DNA of 64,000 bases from Vibrio tubiashii ATCC 19109 (lineage in GTDB: Bacteria; Pseudomonadota; Gammaproteobacteria; Enterobacterales; Vibrionaceae), in assembly GCF_000772105.1 (NCBI RefSeq), contig NZ_CP009354.1, positions 1,054,001 to 1,118,000 on the forward strand, read 5' to 3'. Shown here in pieces: positions 1 to 8,557 of this stretch. The stretch's first letter is position 1; every line of letters begins with the position of its first letter. The position numbers were made by a program, and so were the translations under genes. A model generated the notes under the pieces. That model saw only the letters and a list, made by a program, of their open reading frames with translations, did no database searches and was not told where the DNA came from.

Positions 1-1
1 T

Positions 2-3000
2 ATTGAATATGTGCTTGATAAGCCTTTTGGTTTTGCGCAGCTTGTTTCTAGCGGTCTTGAAATCCCAAAAGGTGTTGAGAATTCTGAGACGGCGTTTAAT
101 GCCTATATCGATAAGTCAAAAGAATATGGACAGAAAACACAATCGGTTATCTCTACGCTTTCACTGAGTGATGAAAAAGATCGTCAGGTTTTGCTTGAGT
201 CTGAAGCGGAACATAAAAAAGCGCTCCTTGAAGCATTCTCTGATGAAAGTGTACGCCACAGAGTATTACTAAATGGTCAACCGTTGTCACAAAAAAAACA
301 GGCTAAAGAAGGCGAGGCAAGCTATCTCACGCTGTTTTTCGAATTTGATAGTGCGAATGATAAACTTGCCGATTCTGATAAGGACCTAGTAAAAAAAGTG
401 GCAAAGTATCTGAGTGCCACAGAATCGGAAATGTTGTTGAACGTTGAAGGTTATACGTGTGATATCGGCTTGGTGGAATACAACACTAAACTGTCAGAAA
501 AACGTGCTGCAGCGCTTAAATCTTCTATTTTAGAAGAGCTTGGTGCAGATGCTATTAAGTGGGAGCATCGCATTTCTGCGCTTGGTAAAGGCGTTTTTGC
601 TGATAATGATACGCGTAATAGGCATTTAAGCCGTCGAGCGGAAATGAAGTTTTATCTTAACTCCGCTTTCGAATACCCAGCTTGTAGAAGTTGGCTGTTA
701 GCACTTGAGAAAAATCGCCAAAAAGCAGTTTTGGCAGAGGTGAAAGTCCATGAGGAGATTTGGAAGTTTTCTGGTCAAGCCTTTGACATTGCACTAGGTT
801 TTGCTGCGCCAATGCTGGGTCCTGGAGCGGCTTTAGCATATGGGTTGTATTGGTCAGGTGAAACCTTAGTTTCGACATTGAACGGCGCAGCAAAAATCCT
901 CAATAAAGAGCTAGAAGAATATAAAGAAAAACAGAAACGTTTCTCTGAATTTGATGTTGTTGGACAAGCGCTACTTTATCGTGATTTGCCTGCGTTCAAT
1001 GAGTTAAGTGTACTTGGCAAGGCATATATCAAACGTGCTATCGCACTCAATGGGTTGTTACGGTTGCTACTCCTTGAAGCTCAAATGAATAAAGAAACGG
1101 CCGCGCCCAATTATGTGTCGCAGTATCACGCGGTTAGTCACTTAACATCAGGGCAAAGAGATCTTGATATTGAAGGTTACATAAAGACTTATCTTCTAAG
1201 TGATGATTGGGATCTGGGAGGTACTTGGCTTCCTTCTTTTCACCTTGATGAAGCTTGGCTAGAGACAAAGAACATTTATCGCAGTGCTTCAGAAAGTGTG
1301 TTGAGCTTTTCTGCTATGACGAGCTATGTTACCTATCGAGCAAAGCAGTCTAAAACGGGGGAGGAAGCGCTTGAACAATCGCAGGTTTATCAGAAATTTT
1401 GTCCAATACATACCATCGCTGACTCTAGCTTGACTAAGCTAAAGTCTCTATTAAAAGCCCCGGATTTATCTAAGCTTGATAAGTCGATGTTTTCAGAGCA
1501 TATAGTTTCAGTTAAGGTCGGCGACAATTGGCATCCGCTTGAAAAACTAGTCAATCAGGGTAAGACAATTTCACCGACTATGCCAATTAGAGTACTTGTT
1601 ATTCTTGATATGAAGGATGAAACGCTGACCAAGTTCAAAGAAGAAGGTTTGCTTACTCTTGTGCCTGTCGGTGTTAGACCAGTGAGACAAAATAGGTTTT
1701 TTGACGATTTTGGATCTTATACTACTGAATATGTTCGTGAAATTGCACTGGAATCATTAGTTGAAACTGAGAGAGCGTATTTAACAGAAAAGCAAATGAT
1801 AGAGACGGATACGCCACTCTACGGTGTTGTTGTAAGCCCTACGTATTACTTTGGATGCAACATCATCAGTGGTATCAAGCCTATTGCTGATGACTACGGT
1901 AGCAAAGAATGGAAGTCAGTGTTTGGTCAGGTGGATGAGCAGCAATCAGCGGCTTACGTAATGCGTTACTTGTTAGAGGTTGGTGTACCAAATGTCAGTA
2001 AAACGGAATCAAAGTTAACATACAAAAGAGAGCTCGTATTTAAAACTCAAGACGGTAAGGTGATTACTTCTAGCACGAATAAGGCATCCATCTTTAATTT
2101 AACTATGTCTAAAGAGCATGAGTTCTTGTATGAGAAGACTTTTTTAGCCAGAACGGGAAAAAAGGCAGTCGAGTATCCAGAGCTATTTTCAGACGTCAAA
2201 GCAAACTTATATATTTATGACGCTAGCGTGAAGAGTCTGATCCCTGGTAGTGAGCACGATGATAAAATGGAAGCGATTGGTTGGACGAAGAAGCAGCCAT
2301 CTTATGATACTTCTGAAAAAGCAACGAAGCTGTTGCTCATCGTCAGTACAAAATCTGTTGAAAATGTTGAACAAACACTTGAACGAGGAGGGTTTGATCC
2401 TCACCGTTTACCCGTGGACATTCGTCTGAAAGCAAACGACGCAGAAGGCTTCTACAATTTTGAACATCAAGACATCGATTTGTATCCATTAGGCAAGGTC
2501 GAAGTGAACCTTGAGAAGAAAGAGGTGTCATTCAAACCTAAATCAATACCGCAAAGCCTGAATGATGTATCGGATCATCTGTCTACCAACATGAGTAAGC
2601 TTGTAAGTGATCTCGTGGTTAAGGATGGTAGTTTATTCGATTTTACGCCTGATTTTGTGGATACTGATTTATATGCAGTCGAAATTTCGTTGAAGTACAC
2701 TAATGCAGCAGGAAAAGAGATGGTTGGCTTACGACCGTTTATTGCGCGCAAAGACGAGAAGCCATTTATAAGCGTCGACATAGATGGAAAAGCTGGACTA
2801 GCTTTAAATGCCTCATCACAGAAGCTTCCTGTAAGAGCCGTTGATACAACAGCGCCAACGTTGTTCAATTCAAGGGAGATCCACTACAACGCAAAATGGT
2901 ATGAAATGAATGAAAAGGAGTTTAACTCTATTTCTGAATATACTGCGGGAACGACTGACGATGCTGATTCCAATGTGGCAAATTCAACTCGTAGCAAGAT

Positions 3001-3136
3001 ATCGCATAAAGCTACCCCTTTGAGTGTTTGGATGCATGCAGAACCTGTGATGAAAGATTACTCTGCAGCTAAGGAAATGCCGCTATCGAAGCAACGAGCG
3101 CAAATACTTAAAAAGTGGTTGCTTGATGGAAAATAA
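2..3136 (+). CDS. Large T6SS-associated protein with OmpA-type domain, 5' end missing
   Basis: The frame is open to the left edge, so this is the C-terminal 1044 or so residues of a longer protein and the true start lies outside the window. Counting from the GTG at 11, residues ~104-217 form an OmpA C-terminal (peptidoglycan-binding) domain, with EFDSAND, the NTKLSEKRA motif and the NRHLSRRAEMKF ending. A hydrophobic Ala/Gly-rich stretch follows at ~258-285 (a possible membrane segment). The remaining 750 residues match nothing I recognise and have no Cys-rich or catalytic signature I can name. It is followed by a strong terminator and lies convergent to the sigma-54 regulator. In V. parahaemolyticus T6SS1 a gene of this type (VP1390) holds the same place; that correspondence is from memory. 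A role as a secreted or envelope T6SS component is inference. Confidence 0.75.
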   Translation: MEYVLDKPFGFAQLVSSGLEIPKGVENSETAFNAYIDKSKEYGQKTQSVISTLSLSDEKDRQVLLESEAEHKKALLEAFSDESVRHRVLLNGQPLSQKKQAKEGEASYLTLFFEFDSANDKLADSDKDLVKKVAKYLSATESEMLLNVEGYTCDIGLVEYNTKLSEKRAAALKSSILEELGADAIKWEHRISALGKGVFADNDTRNRHLSRRAEMKFYLNSAFEYPACRSWLLALEKNRQKAVLAEVKVHEEIWKFSGQAFDIALGFAAPMLGPGAALAYGLYWSGETLVSTLNGAAKILNKELEEYKEKQKRFSEFDVVGQALLYRDLPAFNELSVLGKAYIKRAIALNGLLRLLLLEAQMNKETAAPNYVSQYHAVSHLTSGQRDLDIEGYIKTYLLSDDWDLGGTWLPSFHLDEAWLETKNIYRSASESVLSFSAMTSYVTYRAKQSKTGEEALEQSQVYQKFCPIHTIADSSLTKLKSLLKAPDLSKLDKSMFSEHIVSVKVGDNWHPLEKLVNQGKTISPTMPIRVLVILDMKDETLTKFKEEGLLTLVPVGVRPVRQNRFFDDFGSYTTEYVREIALESLVETERAYLTEKQMIETDTPLYGVVVSPTYYFGCNIISGIKPIADDYGSKEWKSVFGQVDEQQSAAYVMRYLLEVGVPNVSKTESKLTYKRELVFKTQDGKVITSSTNKASIFNLTMSKEHEFLYEKTFLARTGKKAVEYPELFSDVKANLYIYDASVKSLIPGSEHDDKMEAIGWTKKQPSYDTSEKATKLLLIVSTKSVENVEQTLERGGFDPHRLPVDIRLKANDAEGFYNFEHQDIDLYPLGKVEVNLEKKEVSFKPKSIPQSLNDVSDHLSTNMSKLVSDLVVKDGSLFDFTPDFVDTDLYAVEISLKYTNAAGKEMVGLRPFIARKDEKPFISVDIDGKAGLALNASSQKLPVRAVDTTAPTLFNSREIHYNAKWYEMNEKEFNSISEYTAGTTDDADSNVANSTRSKISHKATPLSVWMHAEPVMKDYSAAKEMPLSKQRAQILKKWLLDGK

Positions 3137-3137
3137 G

Positions 3138-3170
3138 AAAAAACCGCCTTCGGGCGGTTTTTCTTTTTTA
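3138..3170 (+). terminator. Intrinsic terminator after the OmpA-domain gene
   Basis: A perfect stem (AAAACCGCC, TTCG tetraloop, GGCGGTTTT) begins one base after the stop codon and runs into a T-rich tract. It ends the left-hand transcript. The convergent sigma-54 regulator gene ends at 3230. Confidence 0.9.
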
Positions 3171-3196
3171 TCACTTAAAACAGAAGTTAAAATCTT

Positions 3197-3228
3197 CCCG
3201 TTTCCCGTTTCCCGTTTCCCGTTTCCCC
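3197..3228. repeat. Heptanucleotide tandem repeat (CCCGTTT)x4
   Basis: Four perfect copies of CCCGTTT followed by CCCC lie between two convergent genes and end two bases short of the regulator's stop codon. The tract does not enter a coding region as annotated. It may vary in copy number between strains, but no function is visible. Confidence 0.9.
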
Positions 3229-3229
3229 A

Positions 3230-4858
3230 TCAACCCGCAGCAGAAATATCGTATTTCTTCATCTTGTGGTTGAGTGTACTTAAAGGTAAAGACAGTTGCT
3301 CAGCAGCGCGTTTAGTGTGCCAGTTACAAGCATTCAAGCAGTCTAAAATGACCGTACGCTCGTATTGGCTTACTACTTCCTTAAGGCCCTTTGCCCCATC
3401 TTCTGAGTCAGCGTGTACGGATTCGTAAGAAGATTGCACTAAAGGTGGCGCTTCAACTTCAGCAGCTACGCTTACCTGTTCTTCTTGGATCTGCTCACCA
3501 AACTCAATATGGGTAATGGTTTCGAAATCAGACAGCAGAACTGAACGCTCGATAATGTTCTTAAGCTCGCGGACATTTCCTGGATAAGCGTAAGCCAGAA
3601 GCTGCTTACGAACGTTGGCACTCAACCCGGGCGCTTGTGGTAAACCTAACGTGTTGGTGGTGTGCTGAACGAAGTGCTCAGCAAGCGGAATGATATCCGA
3701 CTTACGTGCTCTTAAAGGAGGCAACGTAATGGGGAACACATTTAAGCGGTAGAACAAGTCGGCGCGGAACCCGCCATCTTTGATCTGCTGCATTAGATTA
3801 CAGTGTGTTGCCGCGATAACTCGCACGTCTACTTCAATCTCTTTGCTCGCACCAACAGGGCGAACCTTACGCTCTTGAAGCACACGGAGTAGTTTTGCTT
3901 GCAACAGCATTGGCATGTCGCCAATCTCATCCAAGAAAAGCGTACCACCGTTTGCTGCCTCAAATAGGCCAACCTTGTCTTTATCTGCTCCTGTGAATGA
4001 GCCTTTCTTGTGGCCGAACAGTTCTGATTCCAACAATTGTTCTGGAATGGCTGCACAGTTTTGTACTATCAAAGGCTGCTCGGCACGGTTGGAGTTATCG
4101 TGAATGTATTTAGCAATTACCTCTTTACCAGAGCCAGTTTCGCCTCTTAAGAGCACATCGACAGGTAGCGATAAAACCTTATCAAGTCGACTTAAGACAT
4201 TGAGCATTTCATCGCTCTCTGCAATAGGGCCTTGGTAGGTTTTCTGGGTGCGCTTTTTCAGTTGAGTGTTTTCACGTACAAGGGCTTGATTGTCTGCGTT
4301 TAGGTTTTTAATCACTTGCCCATACTGTTCTAACCAAACTGCTTGGCGAATATTACTTGCAGCCATGCGACAAAATTCCGTTAATGCGGCTTCGTTATCG
4401 ATAACGCTTAAGTCCATTAGTACTAACAGGCCAATGGTTTTCGTCTCGCTATCAATAAGAGGCCAAGCTAACAGGTTTTCGCTTTTTAGCCCGAGCGTCT
4501 GCTCTGTTTGATAAATGCTTTCGCAGTCGTAGCCGTTGTATTTGTACAGTTCATTGATTAGCACCACTTCACCATTGCGTACAGCAAAGTTGAATGGATC
4601 GTTTTCACTGACTGACTCAAGCTGTAACGCATCCCAAGGGTGGGATACCACGGCTTTGTCATTGTGATGAGCTGTACTTGGAATCAGCGCCTGTCCAGTT
4701 TGGTCTAAAACATAAATGATGCCGTGCTTTGCGAGAGTCATTTGTCTTGCGGCAGTTAAAACGGCATCTAATGTTTGGGTCAACTGGCTGCGATCAGCCA
4801 AAGATTGGCTGATCGCAAGTAGGGCGTTGCTCAGTTCGCTATGGTTAGCTGAACGCAT
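3230..4858 (-). CDS. vasH: Sigma-54-dependent transcriptional activator of the T6SS (VasH-like)
   Basis: This is a bacterial enhancer-binding protein of 542 residues. An N-terminal GAF-like sensor (~15-175) is followed by a coiled linker, a sigma-54 AAA+ domain with Walker A GETGSGKE (~240), the sigma-54-contacting loop as GSFTGA (a Ser variant of GAFTGA, ~287) and Walker B GGTLFLDEIGDMP (~304), and a Fis-type helix-turn-helix at the C terminus. The ATG at 4858 is preferred over the upstream ATGs at 4912 and 4891-side positions because AAGGA lies about 10 bases before it. It overlaps the end of clpV by 14 bases, which suggests translational coupling. Family knowledge: VasH-type activators switch on hcp operons, and the V. 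parahaemolyticus counterpart VP1391 is a positive T6SS1 regulator. A candidate target promoter lies upstream of hcp. Confidence 0.92.
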   Translation of the reverse strand: MRSANHSELSNALLAISQSLADRSQLTQTLDAVLTAARQMTLAKHGIIYVLDQTGQALIPSTAHHNDKAVVSHPWDALQLESVSENDPFNFAVRNGEVVLINELYKYNGYDCESIYQTEQTLGLKSENLLAWPLIDSETKTIGLLVLMDLSVIDNEAALTEFCRMAASNIRQAVWLEQYGQVIKNLNADNQALVRENTQLKKRTQKTYQGPIAESDEMLNVLSRLDKVLSLPVDVLLRGETGSGKEVIAKYIHDNSNRAEQPLIVQNCAAIPEQLLESELFGHKKGSFTGADKDKVGLFEAANGGTLFLDEIGDMPMLLQAKLLRVLQERKVRPVGASKEIEVDVRVIAATHCNLMQQIKDGGFRADLFYRLNVFPITLPPLRARKSDIIPLAEHFVQHTTNTLGLPQAPGLSANVRKQLLAYAYPGNVRELKNIIERSVLLSDFETITHIEFGEQIQEEQVSVAAEVEAPPLVQSSYESVHADSEDGAKGLKEVVSQYERTVILDCLNACNWHTKRAAEQLSLPLSTLNHKMKKYDISAAG

Positions 4859-7511
4859 AGGTGAGAGTTCCTTGCTCATCGACAGAGACTGCGATTTGCG
4901 TGTGTGAATCATCCTTGTCGTGCACCAATAGCTGAGTCGATAGCTGAGGCAGCAACTGGCGGTTAATTACTGCATCAATGTTGCGCGCCCCTGTTTCTGC
5001 AAGACGGCAGTTACCCAATACAAACTCAACTAAGCTCTCTTCGTAGCTCAAAGACAACTTATGGTGGCTTTGTAGACGCTCAGAGACTTTGTTCAGCTTG
5101 TGATGAATGATTTCCGTCATCGCTTCATCAGAAAGCGGTACGAATGGCAGTACAGACATACGAGCCAATAGCGCTGGTTTGAAATGCTGATTCAATGTAG
5201 GGCGAATCGCCTCAGCAATGATGTTGGCATCGATATCTTTCGACTGGTTGACTAAAGACTCGATCTCATGCGTTGCGAGGTTACTTGTCATGATGATCAG
5301 CGTGTTCTTAAAGTCAATAGTTCGACCTTCACCGTCGTTCAACGTACCTTTGTCGAACACTTGGTAGAATAAATTCAGAACCTCAGGATCTGCTTTTTCT
5401 ACTTCATCTAGAAGAACCACAGAGTAAGGGCGCTGACGAACGGCTTCTGTCAGCATGCCGCCTTCACCGTAACCTACGTAGCCCGGAGGTGAACCGATTA
5501 GGCGAGATACAGTGTGCTTCTCTTGGAATTCAGACATGTTAATGGTGGTCATAAAGCGCTCACCGCCAAACATTTGATCGGCAATAGCGCGCGCGGTCTC
5601 GGTTTTACCTACACCACTTGGGCCAACAAGGAGGAATACACCTGTAGGTGCATCTGGGTTACCTAAGCCTGCTTTGGCTGTTTGAATGCCTTCTGAAAGG
5701 GCATCAATCGCGAAATCTTGGCCTTTGATAGCTTGAGTAAGACTATCTTTTAGCTTAAGCGTTGTTTCAGCTTCATCTTGAAGCATCTTACCCATAGGGA
5801 TGCCCGTCCAGTCTGAAATGACATGACTGACTTCATCTGGACCAACTTCAAAGTGAACCAGTGGGTTACCACCGCGGATCGCTTCTAGCTGTTCTTGGCA
5901 AGCTGAAATAGCGATACGAACCGCTTCTTCATCCATTTCTGCGTATGGAGAAACTTCTTGCTCTGCGTCTTCGTCAGCGGCCTCTTCTTGTGATTCTCCA
6001 CAAACCAATTCGTGCAGGCGAGAGCGTAGAGCAATCATCTCTTGGATTTGCTCTTTCTCTTTCTGCCATTGTGCTTCTTGTTCTGTTAGCTCTTCTTTGG
6101 TTGCTTCCATCGCCAGTTTGAGATCTGGAATACCGGCAAGGCTATGCTTGTCACCTGTTTGCTGTAGGGCATCACGCTCAAGCGCTTCAAGTTCACGCTG
6201 CTGAGCGGCAAGCTCTTGTTGAAGTGTTTCTACAGAAGCAGGAATGGCATTCAGACTAATATTGACGCGAGCACAGGCGGTATCAAGTACATCGATCGCC
6301 TTGTCCGGCAGTTGACGACCAGAAATGTAACGCGCAGAAAGTGCCGCCGCTGCGGTGATCGCATCGTCGCGTACGTATACGTTGTGTGACTTCTCATAAG
6401 CCGGACGTAGACCACGAATGATTAGTGCTGCTTGCTCTGGTGAAGGCTCGTCAAGTTTGACTAACTGGAAACGACGTGCCAAAGCTGGATCTTTTTCGAA
6501 GTACTTTTTGTACTCAGACCAAGTAGTTGCTGCAATCGTTTTTACTTCGCCACGTGCTAGTGCTGGTTTTAGTAAGTTAGCTGCGTCGCTTCCACCGGTT
6601 TGGTTGCCACCACCAACAAGAGTGTGTGCTTCATCGATGAAGAGAATGATTGGTGTCGGGGAATTTTTCACCTCATCCAAAACAGCATTCAGACGTTTTT
6701 CGAACTCACCTTTTACGCTAGCGCCCGCTTGCAAAAGGCCCATATCAAGGCCATAAAGCTCAACGCCTTTCAGATTATCTGGCACATCACCTTGGACGAT
6801 TTTTAGCGCTAAACCCTCAACTACGGCAGTTTTACCAACACCAGGTTCACCTACCGCGATTGGGTTGTTTTTACGGCGACGCGCAAGAATATCAACGATT
6901 TGACGAATTTCTTGGTCACGACAGAAAACAGGGTCGATTTCGCCTTTGCGTGCTTTACCTGTGAAATCAGTGGTGAACTTGCTCAATGCAGAGCCATCTT
7001 CACGAGCTTGCGTTGTTTCTGAAGTGGCCACTTGGGCTTCAATTGAATGACTGGTGAGCTCTGCAAAGTTACGCTTTAGGCTGTCTGGGTTGACGGCTTC
7101 GAGGATCGATGCGTAGCCGTGTTGTCCGTAGCGTAGTGGGTTACTGACTAAAGTAAGAAGTAGAGCACCGGATCGGATTTGTGTTTCGGAAAGATCTAAA
7201 GAAGAAACTAACCAGCTTTCTTGTAACCATTCGATCAGTAAAGCAGAAAAAACGGGCTTGCTACCATTTCCATTAGCGTTGGTATCAAGAGTTGATCGAA
7301 CTGATTGCCTTAATAAGTTCTCAGAACAATCAAAGTGACTTAATAAGACGTCGAAATCACTATTTGGCCTTTCTAATAGACTCAGCAAATAGTGCTCGAT
7401 TTGAACTTCGTTTGCTTTTTCAGAGACTGCGAGTGCAGCAGCGTCTTCTAATGCTACTTTTGCAATTGGGTGTAGACGCTGTATTAATGAAGAGAGATTT
7501 ATATTAATCAT
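4845..7511 (-). CDS. tssH: T6SS sheath-recycling AAA+ ATPase ClpV (TssH)
   Basis: The 888-residue protein is a Clp/Hsp100 ATPase of the ClpV class. It has an N-terminal Clp-N-like helical domain that in ClpV binds TssC, a first AAA+ module with Walker A GEPGVGKT and Walker B ILFIDEAH, a long charged coiled-coil middle domain (~430-520), a second AAA+ module with [11 protein letters not shown] and VVLLDEVEK, and a C-terminal small domain. It disassembles contracted TssB/TssC sheaths in the cytoplasm so that subunits are reused. Length is typical of the family. It heads a two-gene minus-strand operon with the sigma-54 activator and is divergent from hcp. No strong ribosome-binding site precedes the ATG. 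Confidence 0.97.
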   Translation of the reverse strand: MININLSSLIQRLHPIAKVALEDAAALAVSEKANEVQIEHYLLSLLERPNSDFDVLLSHFDCSENLLRQSVRSTLDTNANGNGSKPVFSALLIEWLQESWLVSSLDLSETQIRSGALLLTLVSNPLRYGQHGYASILEAVNPDSLKRNFAELTSHSIEAQVATSETTQAREDGSALSKFTTDFTGKARKGEIDPVFCRDQEIRQIVDILARRRKNNPIAVGEPGVGKTAVVEGLALKIVQGDVPDNLKGVELYGLDMGLLQAGASVKGEFEKRLNAVLDEVKNSPTPIILFIDEAHTLVGGGNQTGGSDAANLLKPALARGEVKTIAATTWSEYKKYFEKDPALARRFQLVKLDEPSPEQAALIIRGLRPAYEKSHNVYVRDDAITAAAALSARYISGRQLPDKAIDVLDTACARVNISLNAIPASVETLQQELAAQQRELEALERDALQQTGDKHSLAGIPDLKLAMEATKEELTEQEAQWQKEKEQIQEMIALRSRLHELVCGESQEEAADEDAEQEVSPYAEMDEEAVRIAISACQEQLEAIRGGNPLVHFEVGPDEVSHVISDWTGIPMGKMLQDEAETTLKLKDSLTQAIKGQDFAIDALSEGIQTAKAGLGNPDAPTGVFLLVGPSGVGKTETARAIADQMFGGERFMTTINMSEFQEKHTVSRLIGSPPGYVGYGEGGMLTEAVRQRPYSVVLLDEVEKADPEVLNLFYQVFDKGTLNDGEGRTIDFKNTLIIMTSNLATHEIESLVNQSKDIDANIIAEAIRPTLNQHFKPALLARMSVLPFVPLSDEAMTEIIHHKLNKVSERLQSHHKLSLSYEESLVEFVLGNCRLAETGARNIDAVINRQLLPQLSTQLLVHDKDDSHTQIAVSVDEQGTLTYAFS

Positions 7512-7966
7512 ACTTATGTTATTAGTTAGAGGAAAGAAATAGCCTCTATTATACTAAACTTGATGATCTTCTTTTTAAGCTGCGATATTTTGCCTAGTAT
7601 TTTTTGGTGATTTTAATATATGTAATAGGGTGTTTGTTTAAAATAACATTCCCTAAGTTGTTATTTTAAATATAATCACCGACACTTTCACTAAATTAGT
7701 AGTCTAATTAACTTATTTTTAAATAAAATTAGTGGTTATTTTCACTTTCTAGATCTAATTCAATTTATTATTATTGCTGCTCAATTTTTTGTTTTTTTAT
7801 CCAAGAAGTTGTAATTAATAAACTAGATATTAATGCTGAATTTTTCCTAACTTGTTGTATTTTATGGTTTTTAAAAGTTGGCATGGAGTTTGATAAGTAT
7901 TAATCAGTCGCGGTGATAAGCGATTTGGTGATTTAACAAATTTAGATTTTAAAAAAGGAAATAGCG
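7512..7966. other. AT-rich divergent intergenic region between clpV and hcp
   Basis: This 455-base stretch holds no credible gene. It must contain the promoters of the leftward clpV operon and the rightward hcp operon. It is strongly AT-rich, as silenced or H-NS-bound regions often are. The only motif I can call with some confidence is the sigma-54 promoter match at 7878-7894. Confidence 0.8.
7878..7894 (+). promoter_or_regulatory. Putative sigma-54 promoter of hcp
   Basis: The sequence TTGGCATGGAGTTTGAT matches the sigma-54 consensus TTGGCACG-N4-TTGCA well. The -24 element is TTGGCATG, the spacing from GG is the required ten bases, and the -12 dinucleotide is GA instead of GC. It would start transcription near 7905, about 60 bases before the hcp ATG. 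The cluster encodes its own sigma-54 activator, which supports the call. Confidence 0.65.
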
Positions 7967-8485
7967 ATGCCAACTCCAGCATATATGTCTATCAACGGTG
8001 AAACTCAAGGTCACATTACTAAAGATACTTACTCTGCAGATTCTGTAGGTAACACTTGGCAAGAAGCTCACGTTGATGAGTTCCTAGTGCAAGAGCTTGA
8101 CCACGTGCTAACTGTTCCACGTGACCCACAAAGCGGCCAGCCTACAGGTCAGCGTGTACACCGCCCAGTAGTTGTAACTAAAGTTCAAGACCGTTCTTCT
8201 CCGCTTCTGTTCAACGCACTTGTATCTGGCGAGAAGCTACCTGAGTGTGTAATTCGCTTCTACCGCACATCAGTGCAAGGTAAGCAAGAGCACTACTACT
8301 CAATCAAATTGATTGATGCACTACTTGTTGATATTCAAACTCGCATGAACCACTGTCAAGATGCAGCAACGGCTGATCGCGTGACAGAAGAAGTTCTTAA
8401 GTTTACTTACCGCGCAATTGAAGTAACTCACGAAAACTGTGGTACTGCAGGTAACGACGACTGGCGTGCTCCACGCGAAGCATAA
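7967..8485 (+). CDS. hcp: Hcp tube protein (TssD)
   Basis: This 172-residue protein is a Hcp1-family tube subunit. It starts PTPAYMSINGETQG and carries the typical beta-barrel segments (VHRPVVVTKVQDRSSP, ECVIRFYRT, EHYYSIKL). Hexameric rings stack into the tube that is fired through the sheath, and they can carry small effectors in the lumen. AAGGAAAT precedes the ATG at good spacing. Codon use is biased towards frequent codons compared with the flanking genes, as expected for a very abundant product. It is the first gene of the hcp-vgrG operon, preceded by a sigma-54 promoter match and followed by a perfect hairpin. Confidence 0.97.
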   Translation: MPTPAYMSINGETQGHITKDTYSADSVGNTWQEAHVDEFLVQELDHVLTVPRDPQSGQPTGQRVHRPVVVTKVQDRSSPLLFNALVSGEKLPECVIRFYRTSVQGKQEHYYSIKLIDALLVDIQTRMNHCQDAATADRVTEEVLKFTYRAIEVTHENCGTAGNDDWRAPREA

Positions 8486-8506
8486 TCGCTTTTCGTGCAA
8501 AGATTC

Positions 8507-8528
8507 AGGGCCAACATTTGTTGGCCCT
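8507..8528 (+). terminator. Perfect hairpin between hcp and vgrG (attenuator or RNA stabiliser)
   Basis: Two ten-base arms, AGGGCCAACA and TGTTGGCCCT, are separated by two bases. No clean T-tract follows (AATTCCATTATTT), so this is more likely a partial terminator or a 3' stabiliser than a full stop. It would explain more Hcp than VgrG from one operon. Confidence 0.6.
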
Positions 8529-8557
8529 AATTCCATTATTTGTATCAGGTAAAAGAT

